From NCBI GenBank assembly GCA_020650975.1, contig JAIPMN010000594.1, positions 1 to 35,984 of the forward strand: a DNA stretch of 35,984 bases. Reading direction: 5' to 3'. A model generated the notes under the pieces. That model did not search any database. It was not told the origin of the DNA and saw nothing but the letters and a program-made list of their open reading frames with translations. The DNA comes from Apostichopus californicus (Eukaryota > Echinodermata > Holothuroidea > Aspidochirotida > Stichopodidae). Shown here one piece after another: positions 10,659 to 21,444 of the stretch. The position numbers and the translations under genes are program-made. How positions within the stretch are numbered: the stretch's first letter is position 1; every line of letters starts with the position of its first letter.

Positions 10659-11188
10659 AAATGATATGGTAATTTATGGTAATTAATGGAACATTTACAA
10701 ATGAGAAGTAATTACCAGATTTTAATGTTAATAAGGTAGCATACTCCACATAATATTGCACCTTGACAGTTACACACTAATAGTGGTCTCTAAATACAAG
10801 TTTTGTGTGGCTGACATGTTGGTCTTTCAAGACACCTTCAATGTTATTTTTATTACCATAAACAAGTTTAGCTAGAAATAGGATGAAGTTTTGGCCACCT
10901 AAACTTGAAGAGTCTCTTTACTTCTAGAGGACAGATTGTTCTGCACTGCCCTCTCTAAAGGTGTCAGGTGTCTCATGTTTTTCATCATTTCTGATGAGAT
11001 ATTAGTGGAGTAAAGTAAGGAATGAATGTTTGTGATTGGTCCGTCCTTAAACGATCAGGTATCATACCAACTGATTGAGTCAAAATTCAATGCAAAATAT
11101 AATTAAAGTTAAATTATGTGATTTAATTAACAATGCTGTAAGCGAGGCCGATCACGGTAAACTTAGAGTTCAGAAGGATACAAAAATA

Positions 11189-11285
11189 TACTATGTACAA
11201 CACTAGGAACCGTGCGGTAACATATATTTAATCAAAGTACTATGTACAACACTGGAACCGTGCTTAACATATATTTAATCCAAGT
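11189..11285 (+). repeat. 49-bp tandem duplication
   Basis: Two adjacent copies, each beginning TACTATGTACAACACT and ending AACATATATTTAATC-AAG. They differ by a few substitutions and a one-base length change. Confidence 0.8.
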
Positions 11286-11540
11286 ACTTCCTTGTAACAC
11301 CTCGTGGCCAACCCAACCAGCCTTCTCCAGCAAGGGCTCGCCGACAGCAAACATGCATCAGTGAACATAAAGATTAACTATTGTTACAAAAATAAAGGGC
11401 ATCATTCCTATTTCGTTTTAGCATTTTGGATATACAAATGAGGGATAAAGGTTAAGGGTGAGAGTTAATTTTACAATTGAATACAGTCGTTTGTTATTTT
11501 ATTGAAAATATAGTGGGCGATCAGTCTTTATTATAAGATG

Positions 11541-11876
11541 TTACAATGCCAATATATTCCATTAGGTTAATACGCACACAGCGTTATATGTTTGTTGCAA
11601 TGCAGTAGTTACTTTACTCCTCACTTACATGTCTCCTTTACCTATACACACATATTTACTCTAGCCTATTAACTGGTAACATTCTTGCACTGCGCCCCCC
11701 CATTGACCCTATCTATGATCCCTAACCTCCTTTCCAAATCTACCCATCTGAAGTCTATCTTGCATGTTTATATTGGATTTTTCAACCTTAGTTAATTATG
11801 TGTATTTATCAACAATGCCGACATATTCCATCAGGTTAATAGTCACACATCACTATAGGTTTATTGTACTGTAGTG
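11541..11876 (+). repeat. Pair of diverged direct repeats, about 65 bp, 270 bp apart
   Basis: The segment at 11541-11608 (ACAATGCCAATATATTCCAT then AGGTTAATA) resembles 11811-11876 (ACAATGCCGACATATTCCAT then AGGTTAATA), with roughly three-quarters identity by eye. This could be an old duplication or two copies of a dispersed repeat. Confidence 0.55.
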
Positions 11877-12016
11877 TCCTAACATATGATTAACTTCTAG
11901 AGACTTCATTTAGTTTACCCATTTAATAGCTATGTTATTGTCATTTAAGAGTTGAACTTGAAGGTACTTATTACAGTTCATTGCAACCATTCAAGAGAGA
12001 TCTGTACAAAATGCTT

Positions 12017-12250
12017 TGTAGCACTCGCATGGCACAATGTCCTTGTCAGTATGGGAGTGGGTTATGAGTTTCATAGGCATGTGTAGTAGTGGTTGTAGCA
12101 CTCGCATGGCACAATGTCCTTGTCAGTATGGGAGTGGGTTATGAGTTTCATAGGCATGTGTAGTAGTGGTTGTAGCACTCGCATGGCACAATGTCCTTGT
12201 TAGTATGGGAGTGAGTTATGAGTTCATAGGCATGTGTAGTAGTGGTTGTA
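12017..12250 (+). repeat. 77-bp tandem repeat, three copies
   Basis: Copies start at 12017, 12094 and 12171 with TGTAGCACTCGCATGGCACA, and a fourth partial start lies at 12247. The copies are nearly identical, which implies recent expansion. The third has small changes (GTTAG for GTCAG, a lost T). All frames contain stops. Confidence 0.9.
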
Positions 12251-12605
12251 GCATTTTAGTATGAAATGCTGTTACCTATCATATGGTATTGAGCAGGAAC
12301 TTGGATCTGATTTGAGGATTGGAGAGAATACAGATGTACCTCCTTCTGTGGCACCTCCCCACATTACACTATCTTCTATATTAACAATCTTCATTGATGA
12401 ACTGGCTCTCCACAAATTAAGAAGCAAAATAATCAGCCAGCAGAAAACTATTATAAACGAGAACTTAGAGGAAAACTTTTGATATATTAATCATAATTGT
12501 GTTCGTAATTTTTAATTTTTTGTTTCCATATTTAGCTATAGATGGACTGCTACTCCTGCATCAGAGAACACAATTTGTAGCTAAATAAAGTAAACCAACA
12601 CATAG

Positions 12606-13070
12606 AGAATTCTGAATGTACCAGGTCTCAGAATTCTGAATATACCAGGTCTCAGAATTCTGAATGTACCAGGTCTCAGAATTCTGAATAATAATAATAA
12701 TACAGTGCTTATAAAGCGCGACACACAACAGTCTTGATGCGCTGAATTCTGAGTATATACCAGGTCTCAGAGTTCTGAATATACCAGGTCTCAGAATTCT
12801 GATTATACCAAGTCTCAGAATTCTGAATATACCAGGTCTCAGAATTCTGATTATACCAAGTCTCAGAATTCTGAATATACCAGGTCTCAGAATTCTGAAT
12901 ATACCAAGTCTCCAAATTCTGAATGTACCAGGTCTCAGTGTTCTGAATATACCAGGTCTCAGAATTCTGAATATACCAGGTCTCAGAATTCTGAATATAC
13001 CAGGTCTCAGAATTCTGAATAAACCAGGTCCCAGAATTCTGAATGTACACGGTCTCAGAATTCTGAATAT
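12606..13070 (+). repeat. 24-bp minisatellite (about 18 units), each with GAATTC
   Basis: Units of the form ACCAGGTCTCAGAATTCTGAATAT repeat about 18 times with scattered substitutions. Because 24 is divisible by three, the minus strand is open over most of the array and would read as an eight-residue repeat of YIQNSETW type. I treat that as a by-product: there is no gene structure around it and the array is broken by an unrelated insert. Confidence 0.9.
12687..12743 (+). repeat. Insert inside the minisatellite: AAT-run plus TTATAAAGCGC-type fragment
   Basis: An (ATA)n run followed by CAGTGCTTATAAAGCGCG and, 19 bases on, TTGATGCGCT interrupts the array. AAT-run plus TATA-AGCGC plus a following GCGCT is a pattern I associate with short dispersed elements common in marine invertebrate and fish genomes. 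It is probably a fragment of such an element; the family name is uncertain. Confidence 0.45.
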
Positions 13071-13402
13071 TACACAGTCTCTAGATTAACTATTGATTAT
13101 TACTATGAATAAGAACTGAGGAGAAACCTTTAAGAATGATCAAATTATTGAGTGTTTAAGATTTGAAATTCATTAAGATGTATACTTAAAAATATTTTTT
13201 AGTACTGGTTTTATTAAAACTCCTTTTTAGCAAATTATTAATAGTTGACTCAGAGCATGGAAAACTCTTTAACCCTCACACACATGTTCTTCTTAATTGC
13301 ACAACTGTAGAACATATTTATTTCGTCCCAAATAAAACGTTTCATTTTGTTTCATTTCTAGCTCTCAAATTGATAACTACTTCTTTCTGTTTTTCTCCAC
13401 AG

Positions 13403-13626
13403 ATGAGTGTGAAGACTTCATGCAGAGATAAGAGAAGGTTTTTCACCAGTTTACAGGATTATCTCTTCACATGCAGGGTTTATAGAGAACTACATCTCTG
13501 ATGGAAGTGTTACAGATGAGATATGACAATGGGATAGTGAATCCTCTCGCTGCTTACATCAACAAGCAGCATCAATCTTTTCCACCTTAATGCATTGCTG
13601 ACGTACGAGACATTAAAACAATTATA
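13403..13626 (+). other. Possible 3' untranslated exon of the SNARE-like gene
   Basis: A very good acceptor (CTGTTTTTCTCCACAG) precedes 13403, and a donor-like TTATAG|GTAACC ends the segment at 13626. No frame stays open across it. If spliced from the donor at 10669, the junction would lie only about 10 bases after the stop codon, too close to trigger nonsense-mediated decay. It could equally be a chance acceptor. Confidence 0.3.
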
Positions 13627-16600
13627 GGTAACCCTAATAGGTGTAGTTTAATTTCTCTTTTTATCGTTGAGAAGTGTTTGAAAGTCATTGTTCTAAAGTA
13701 CCTGGTTACCAGGGTAGAAGGAAAAGTATTATTATCTTCTTTGGAGCTGCCCTCTAGTTTCACATTCAAAGTGATACCTGAAAAAGTATATATATATTAA
13801 AGATATCGACATATTTTGTGAAGATATCAGTTATGAAGATATCAACATATTTTGTGCAGATATCACTTTTGACAGACCAGTGGTTTACCAGAGTGATAAC
13901 TAAATCATATTCAAGGTAAAACAGCGACTTTTAATATGAAAACTTGATATCCTACAAAGTTAATCCAGACATTCCTCTTGATTTTCATCATCAAACTGTT
14001 TAAATGAGCAAAGTGCCATAATACCAGAAAGCATATTGCCAAGGCTAAGACCATAAAGGTTAGCTACCACATATTTAATCAAGAAACATGTTATGATTGG
14101 CATCCAATCAACCTAAGACACACTTTCCACATTTTTCTCTTCAAGTAGTAATTAATTATTAATTCATTCATTCATTCATTCTGACAAATTTGTTGGAGTG
14201 CAGTGTCCTGTATTAGTCTTAAGCATTTAATGACATGGATGCCACCCCCTCAAATCCCCCCCCCCACTCCACCTTCCCCTAGAAAAAACATAAATGTTCT
14301 GATATTTCAAAGTGAAATAATGAAGAGTAATGGTAACAAACAGAACATTAATGAACATTAATGCAATGGAACAATGTAATGCGACCAATGTTCAGATTCA
14401 ACATCAAATTCAGCTCTTAAAATACTCTATAGGTAACTTGGTTTTTGATCAGCAAAGATAGATGTTACACTTTTACTCATAATTTAGTCAAATAACAGTT
14501 CAATAGAAATATTTGCAAAAGGCAACACTTTTCAACATATTCCAAAACATTCCAAGAATTATAAGAACAAAAACACCCAAGTTGTAAGATAGTTGGGGTT
14601 GTTACCAACTGTGTCAAACAATTTAGTTACTATATACTGTCCCAATGAAGTTGTTGCTTCGTTATTAGCTTTTCCATGGAGGTAAGATTTATCCCCTATT
14701 TGAATTTAAACTTTCTTTTTGACTCTATTTTTTTTAACGTTATATAGGTTCACTTCCTTTCGTGTGTAATAGTAACGGCTGAACCCTGCAGCTGAAATAT
14801 CCAACCTCTCCGTTCCTTTTCTATTAGTAATATTACACAATTTTATGATAAAATCAAGTTTGTGATATAATATATTAGGAACTTTTTGTTGTGTTTGGTA
14901 ATAGTGCTTTTAGCAACAATTATTCTCCTCAGGTTAGAATTGATTCCATCAAATAATTGCTTATAATATAATATAATATTATACTCTTAACGAGAATTTA
15001 TAAGAATTCTTATGAGTAGTTTTCTTTAATTCTGAGATTTATCAACCACTTTCGGCCTTAATACTCTAATTCCTTAATGTCTGGGTGCAAATTAGAGCTT
15101 TAAATCAAATGGCAACGTACTTTTTTGGTAACTTGTAGTGACTTAAGGTACAGATGATTCTTTATATGATGTCTTGTGAGTTTATATTTGAATTCAACAA
15201 ATGCTTGTGCATATTTCATCCTAGACCAATTTGAGATAAGAGATCGAAAACACAGACTTTAACTGTTGTGCTGAACAGGAGGGGGATGGCTTGGGGAATG
15301 ATCATTACAAATTCAACATAGGACCCCAAGATGCATTCCACCTGGTACCTGATAACACCCTCTAGTGTCCTCTAGCAACATATGCTTGATCCTCCATTAT
15401 TAAAGTTTGCAGGCACAACTGGTATGCTTTGCCTTGAAGTATTCATAAAGGCCCTTCAAACTTGAGGACCCATCTAACCTTTGTGAGTCCCTAGACCTTT
15501 GGGGCCCCTAGGCCCATGCCTCATCTATTTATTGGATGAGCTGGTACCTATCACAGCCTGGTGGGAGTTTGGATTCTACTATGAAATGTTTGAATGACTA
15601 CCAAGAAACCTTTGTTAAGAACAACGAGGGCCAGACTAGTTTGTTCCCCTCCCCACTGGTGAAGGTCAGTCTTTATCACCATATACCAGATTCAGAATTC
15701 CTTGTGTATGCAAACCAGTTACAGAAAAGTGCCTATGAATGGACCTTCATCCATTAAAGACAGGGTTGTTTAAATGTTAACTTCTTGCCTGTAAATTTGT
15801 CTTTTTTTTTTTGAGTGCATGATCCATAAACAATCTTTGAATCTCTTTGATTTTATCCTCATGTTAAAGTTGTGGTTGAAGAAGGGGAAGTAAGTATGCT
15901 ATCAAGGAGTGGATCTTATTGTGCTAGCACAAAAGACTGGAATTGAGTACCAGAAACAGATGACATTTAGGAGTACCAAGCTAGGATGATGAGTACCTGA
16001 TTCAAATTAAGTGAGTTAGAGTACAGAAAAGAAAGGTACCCTAGGAAAGGTCTAATCCTACTGATATGGAGTACTTAATATAAATGTTCAAATGAACTGA
16101 TAGGACAATGCCATGAGTATGAGTACATGTACTCACATACTAGTACAATGTTCAGAGGAATGTGAGTAACTACTTCAAACTTTATAACATACTAAAATAG
16201 GACAGTGACACAACTTTGACAAGAGGAAAAATGCACTCTTTGAGTACTAGTACAGTGTGCAGAGGATGGAGTACCAGAATATAAAGACTGCTAGGACGAG
16301 TCATGAGTTTGATTTTATAGCTTTTGTAGCCCTTGGGTGACATATAGTCATCTTTTTCTAGTATTTTTTTGTACAGAAAATGGTATCTACTAACTACAGT
16401 ACCCAGGCGATATTTTGCTGATTAAATGTTGATGTAATATAGTAAATTGAATGGTTAATAGCTACACATGAAGCATGAAGCAAGTTGATGGAACTGTTCT
16501 TTTTTATAACAAAACTTAAACATTTCATTTATGTTAGACCTAGAGTTTTATATACTTTGCCTTAATACATCTCAAAGGACTCAGCTAAGTACTTTATATT

Positions 16601-17346
16601 CATTCCTTTATATCACATTAAAATATATCTACATATATGTTGTCCTAAATCTCAAATATCTGAATGATATTTTACTCTTGTTTATCTTCTTATTTTTTAC
16701 ATGAGGTCCTTTTCAAACCAACTTCCTTGCGCAATGGTTATATCCCACTGCTGGAGTTTCTAGCTTGTTAGTATTGACCCAGATATACTACAAAAGCCAA
16801 ATAACGATGGTCACTCAGTTTTGGTCAAAACTCAAAATACACCACCCTTAAAGCATTTCTCTTCGTTGAACAATTTTTATTTACTATTTTGCAACTCCTA
16901 AAAAGTCTGGCAATTTGTCGCCATTTTTTATAAGCCAGGAGTTTAAAATTCTACAACTCAACCAGCTGTATCTCCAGAGTATTTCCGATTCTCTGTCATG
17001 CCTTAAATTAAACGTTATTTTGGATGTTACAAATTTGTAAACTATTTGTTAAGGGATAGCCACCAATGCCACATGTTATCTGCCTTGCCTTACATACCAC
17101 CAACATGTACATGTATGATATACCTTCAACTAATACAAGTTTTCTTTTTAATATGTGAACATATTCTTCAAATGATTTGTTACCAGCATAATTGTGGTAA
17201 TTTCAACCTTTCTCCCTGTTATAGCCATATGTGGAGAATTAAATTAATGAATGCAAAGAATTTATTAATTGGAGTACTCACGTTCTTTCTCTATTGTTCT
17301 TCTGGCCGTTTGATCTTTTAGTTCATAAGCTTGTGAGCTCTCACAT
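13627..17346. other. AT-rich spacer without a supported gene
   Basis: No phase-consistent exons were found. Minor structure: a duplicated AAGATATC-ACATATTTTGTG pair at 13799-13866, an (ATTC)n run near 14160, a poly-C run near 14260, and short runs rich in GAGTAC near 15950-16270. A 73-codon frame at 15536-15757 has no recognisable similarity and is not called. Confidence 0.5.
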
Positions 17347-17571
17347 TGTATGTATTGTATTTTTGCAAGCAGGAACTCACGAAGAAGCCATCATTGGCTT
17401 ATCAAAGCCACAAGCTGACCGAAGTCAGTCTCTTAGATTCATATTTAACATCCATGAGTATGAAATATCAACAACTCAGTAACTGGACCACATACATTAA
17501 TCTTGGAGTGACTCGAACCGGGGACCTTATGATTGAAAGGCACCGGCGTTAACCACTGAGCTAACACTCCT
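17347..17571 (-). repeat. tRNA-derived SINE copy
   Basis: Same family as 9945-10195. On the minus strand it has the A-box-like TTAGCTCAGTGGTTAACGCC, the B-box-like GGTTCGAGTCACTCC (a better B-box match than in the 9945 copy), the conserved TTGATAAGCCAATGATGGCT body and the GTTCCTGCTTGCA end. The simple tail is short (AATACAATACATACAAT). Confidence 0.85.
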
Positions 17572-18693
17572 ACTCCACTCCTACATTGGGCTGGTATGCA
17601 TCTGTTAATGTCCTTAATTTAAAAAATGCTTATTCAAGTGAAGTAGTTTATGTTGAATGCTCAACAATTGAGGTAACATGTCATTTTGGGATCTCATTTG
17701 ACTTTTTGCTTAAAGATACACTTGAACATTTCTCTCACAGTTATTCATATCAAACTTGTTAAAGGTCTTCATACTTAGCATTGGGTAATGGGTCATTTGT
17801 GGTGTCATTTACTGGTAAATTGGACTGTTGTTAGAAAGAATAAAAGAAAATGCTTCTCCTTTCACAGAGATGATTCACAAATGGCAATAAGTTGTCGATT
17901 CGTAGCCTGGTATTTATTTTGGCTGTCCAGGAATTTGAGGTTACAGGTCACATTGATATTCAACTAAAAGTCAATCTCCCGGGGACATTGACTGGAGTAA
18001 CTTCATGCAGGTCAGGCCAGAACTTTGAATTATTAAAATAAGGTACTTGCATGAGGCCATATCCGCACCCCTCCCCCCCCCCTCCCCCATCACATAGATA
18101 TGAATAGCAGACTTTCAATTATTCCATTAAGAGAACTGGGAGTATCAAGTGAAATAGAGCCAGAAGATGGGTGAAGATACTAAAATAGAACCTGCCGTGG
18201 TTGTGTGTGATAACTATTTTTGAATTTTTTTTTGTGGATTTCTTGATACTGAATGTTCTTGAGACTGATCAGCTGAATAGAGAGACGCATGGATCTAAAA
18301 GTCAAGGGGAACATGTATAGGAAGCTGTCATGACTAGGCAGGCATGATTGTTCTTACCTATGTAAGAGGACCCCCCCCCCTCCTCAACCCCTTCACCACC
18401 ACATGGCTACACCAACAGATACATAAAATGGATAATACTTTACTTGCTCTGCATATTTACATGTTTCAGGGATACTGACCAAAACAGCTTACACTACTTC
18501 TATACCAGTGCTCCTTTGCTTTTACATCTTATCTATTAACAACCCTTTAGTAATTCAAGAAAACAAAACTTTTGAACACCCTTCACAAGTTGTTGATGAT
18601 TGCTTCGAGTACGTCTGTTGTTTATGGCATTTGCATCTCTTGAAGTTCTGCCTCATAACACCAGGGTCTGTTCTATGGAGATCAACCAAAGAC
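17572..18693. other. Spacer with poly-C tracts, no gene seen
   Basis: AT-rich sequence with C-rich runs at about 18068-18090 and 18370-18383. No exon-like segment with matching splice sites and an open frame was identified. Confidence 0.5.
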
Positions 18694-18857
18694 TGAGGGG
18701 GGGGGGGAGGGGTCATTATTAGGAGGGGGACATGGAAAGGTGCTTACTTAAGGGAGAGAGGGTCAGTATNNNNNNNNNNGAATGGGGGGGGGGGGGGTGA
18801 GGGGTCATTATTGGGAGGGGAACATGGAAAGGTGATTACTTAAGGGAGAGAAGGTAA
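18694..18857 (+). repeat. Poly-G-led tandem duplication around an assembly gap (10 N)
   Basis: Positions 18770-18779 are N. A G-run followed by AGGGGTCATTATT-GGAGGGG, ACATGGAAAGGTG and TTACTTAAGGGAGAGA occurs once before the gap (from 18694) and again after it (from 18784), offset by 92 bases with several differences. Either this is a tandem repeat of unknown copy number or two alleles placed side by side. The G-runs could form quadruplexes. Confidence 0.75.
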
Positions 18858-18910
18858 CAGAGGGTGAAGGCAGTGGTACAGTATAGATTAGGAATGTTTT
18901 CCTATCTTCT

Positions 18911-19147
18911 TGTATTTGTATGTATGTATTTAGATTCTCCTGCAAGCAGGAACTCGCAAAGAAGCCATCATTGGCTTGTCAAAGCAGCAAGCTGACCGAA
19001 GTCAGTCTCTTACATTCAAGTTTAACGTCCATGATAATGAATTGTCAACAACTCTGTAACTGGACGACATACATTAATCTTGGAGTGACTCGAACTCAGG
19101 ACCTTACGATTGAAAGGCATCGATGTTAACCACTGAGCTAACACTCC
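18911..19147 (-). repeat. tRNA-derived SINE copy
   Basis: Same family as 9945-10195, with an ATAC-type tail. Its B box is altered (GAGTTCGAGTCACTCC) and the head reads TTAGCTCAGTGGTTAACATC, so it is slightly more diverged. The body retains AGACTGACTTCGGTCAGCTT and the TCCTGCTTGCAGGA inverted pair. Confidence 0.85.
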
Positions 19148-20389
19148 TTTGAGTGTTTTCTGTATGTTTTGAGTATTTTCTGGAAAACTGACACCAATGA
19201 ATTTTACATCCAGCCAAAATTTACAGAACGACAAACAAGAAAGAAAGAAACGGGGAGAGAGAAAAAACAGAAAAAGACTCAGAATGCAATTTTGTGTTTA
19301 TTTATCATTTTTGATGGAAGTGGTATCGTCCTGACGACGAGCACATACGTTTTCCTCATATTTTACACATTTTCAAGATAAATTGATAAAGAGGTAAAGA
19401 TAGCAAACTAGAGAAGCTGAGAGTGTTCTTGCACATTAGTGTTAAATTTTACATTCTAAACATAAGATTCTACCCAAGGAGTCATACCAGACAATCACTA
19501 ACATTTTTCTCTTTTTTTTTATAATTTTAACTCAAATTTTGCATTTTACACTCCCCAGATTCCAGTCTAAACAACAACTTAAAGCAATAAAGAAGAGTAA
19601 TATTTTTTTTAAAACCTTTTAAAGAATGAAACCAAAGGAAAATAAAATAACAGAATAATTTTTTTTAATGCTTTGTAGGCATGCATTTGAAGAAAAAATA
19701 GTAACAGTGCTTAAAACAAACTTTCTCATGCTTTATATTGAATATTTCTAAAAAAAAATGGGAAAAAAGAAAAACAAAACAAAGGCAGATTAAGATAAAC
19801 CCAAAGATACTATTTTTAATTTCTTGCAAACACCTGTCATTAAGTGCCCAGCACTATTGTTAACCTCAAATTAAATACAGCAAATATTTTGCAGAAACAA
19901 ATACTCCCCCCCCCCAAACAAAATCCTCACAGCTTCCACAGTTTCACATGATTTACTCCAATGACAAGAAAACTAACTCCACAATTAAATCTATCTACTA
20001 ATTTTTACCCTACAGACTTATTACAAAAGGCAACAACTTAAGAAAAGCTTCTTACAGTTCTTTTTATAAACTTTGAAAAATATGACAAGTACTATTTTTG
20101 AAATCTGAGCAGAAAAAATCTAGAATTTTTTAATTATGGACTAACTGAACTATAATGCAATACCCTCAAAATGCCTTAAACATCCAAAATTTTGTTATTT
20201 CTGGTTTTTTGGGGTGGTGATTATAGCAGAGGCTTTCATGTCCAGATAAAGGGCATCTGTGGTAATTCTCCAACATCAAAAATAAATTACAGCCAAGGCT
20301 GGAAGCTGGACTTGTCCTCTTTGGGCGGTCACTCCTAAACATGTAACAATGATCCGCTCCCTAGATTTATGACATTGGAAGGACAATAC
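19148..20389. other. AT-rich spacer, no gene seen
   Basis: Many A- and T-homopolymer runs and one poly-C run near 19907. Short open frames here have biased composition and lack splice context. Confidence 0.5.
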
Positions 20390-20815
20390 CACCACATTCT
20401 AACTGGTTTCATATATTATAATTCTGACCAGAGTGACATCATACTAACATTCTGATCAAAGGTTACGGCATACTAACCTTGTGACCAAGATTACTTTGCA
20501 TTGCTATTCTGACCACGGTTATCACATGATACCTATGGCATACCACTATTAAGACCACGGTAATAATATATTGCTATTATGACCCCAGTTACATTACATC
20601 ATGGCTGCGGCATGCTACCATACTGAACATGGTTAAATAATATTGCTAGTCTGACCATGGTTATCATATCATGGCTACAGCATACTACACATTATGACCA
20701 GTTTCATCATGGCATTTTCTTGACCATGGTTCCATCTTATAATCTTTCTGACCATGGTTCATCATGATGCCATGATGATGCCATGATGCCATGATGCCAT
20801 GGTCTCACTATACCA
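20390..20815 (+). repeat. Decayed tandem array of a GACCATGGTTATCAT-type unit
   Basis: Phrases such as CTGACCATGGTTATCATATC, CTGACCACGGTTATCACATG and TTGACCATGGTTCCATC recur about ten times at irregular 30-60 base spacing. The array ends in a compact run of CATGATGCC-like words at 20760-20805. It looks like an old degenerate minisatellite. The CCATGATG words are partly palindromic. Confidence 0.6.
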
Positions 20816-21122
20816 TCATAACTGATCTCCATAACATCCTGTACCATACTCTGGTTGGTCATACTTTTAGTCATACAAAGTTCATTTTCATAGTATTATA
20901 TTGCAATTAAGTTATTTAACCCTTGGCAAGTTAAGAATGTATATATAAAGTATATATAAAGCGGTTTATTTTCTCCCACACCCTTGGTGAACATATATGT
21001 AATATCCCACAACATGAGAACAAAGTTCCCTTGCAATAGAGATGCATAAGATTTCTTTCAAACTTAACCGTGGCACAAGAAACCAATGAAGCTGCACATT
21101 GTCACACTGAAACAGACTTCAC
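20816..21122. other. Short AT-rich spacer
   Basis: Nothing recognisable apart from a duplicated GTATATATAAA at 20939-20962. Confidence 0.4.
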
Positions 21123-21267
21123 AGATCAACAAAGCAATTGGGTTTCCATGTTTGTTGTCAAGGCTCCTAGATTCAAACATTGCCAATCTGGAGGTTGAAA
21201 ATGATTTGAGAAAACTGTTTCCCGTTACTTCCGATTGTTTTGTTCAAATTTCCAGAAGCATTTTACT
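21123..21267 (+). repeat. 145-bp direct repeat, copy 1
   Basis: Begins AGATCAACAAAGCAATTGGG and ends CCAGAAGCATTTTACT. It is the same as 21300-21444 apart from two substitutions. Weaker similarity continues upstream (CACTGAAACAGA against CACTGAAATAGA), so the full duplicated unit is about 177 bp. Confidence 0.9.
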
Positions 21268-21299
21268 GTGATTGGTGTGAACACTGAAATAGAACGCAT

Positions 21300-21444
21300 A
21301 GATCAACAAAGCCATTGGGTTTCCATGTTTGTTGTCAAGGCTCCTAGATTCAAACATTGCCAATCTGGAGGTTGAAAATGATTTGAAAAAACTGTTTCCC
21401 GTTACTTCCGATTGTTTTGTTCAAATTTCCAGAAGCATTTTACT
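21300..21444 (+). repeat. 145-bp direct repeat, copy 2
   Basis: Partner of 21123-21267 at an offset of 177 bases. The near-identity suggests a recent duplication. No coding potential is conserved between the copies. Confidence 0.9.

Larger units (their letters stand above)
10659..13402 (+). other. 3' flank of the SNARE-like gene: 3' UTR and/or a 3'-UTR intron rich in tandem repeats
   Basis: No coding sequence is supported. A donor-like ATATG|GTAATT at 10668 lies 10 bases after the stop, and a strong acceptor lies at 13401-13402. Alternatively transcription ends earlier: AATAAA occurs at 11391 and at 12584, both in AT-rich sequence where chance matches are common. The stretch contains a 49-bp duplication, a diverged 65-bp dispersed pair, a 77-bp triplicate and a 24-bp minisatellite, annotated separately. 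Confidence 0.35.

Noticed and set aside
12261..12482. 73-codon plus-strand frame after the 77-bp repeat
   Set aside because: The composition is plausible, but it has no recognisable domain, no convincing splice sites, and starts at the edge of a tandem repeat. It is not called as a gene without transcript support.
12709..13050. 113-codon minus-strand frame of YIQNSETW repeats
   Set aside because: It is produced by a 24-bp minisatellite whose unit length is a multiple of three; no gene structure surrounds it.
12606..13070. CRISPR-like appearance of regularly spaced repeats
   Set aside because: The repeats are head-to-tail without unique spacers, in a eukaryotic intron or flank; this is a minisatellite.
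15536..15757. 73-codon plus-strand frame with acceptor- and donor-like ends near 15559 and 15664
   Set aside because: No partner exons and no recognised similarity; it probably arose by chance in the spacer.
17346..17552. Short plus-strand frames over the SINE copies (also at 18920-19129)
   Set aside because: They read through SINE sequence antisense to its tRNA-like head; their similarity to each other reflects the repeat family, not a gene.
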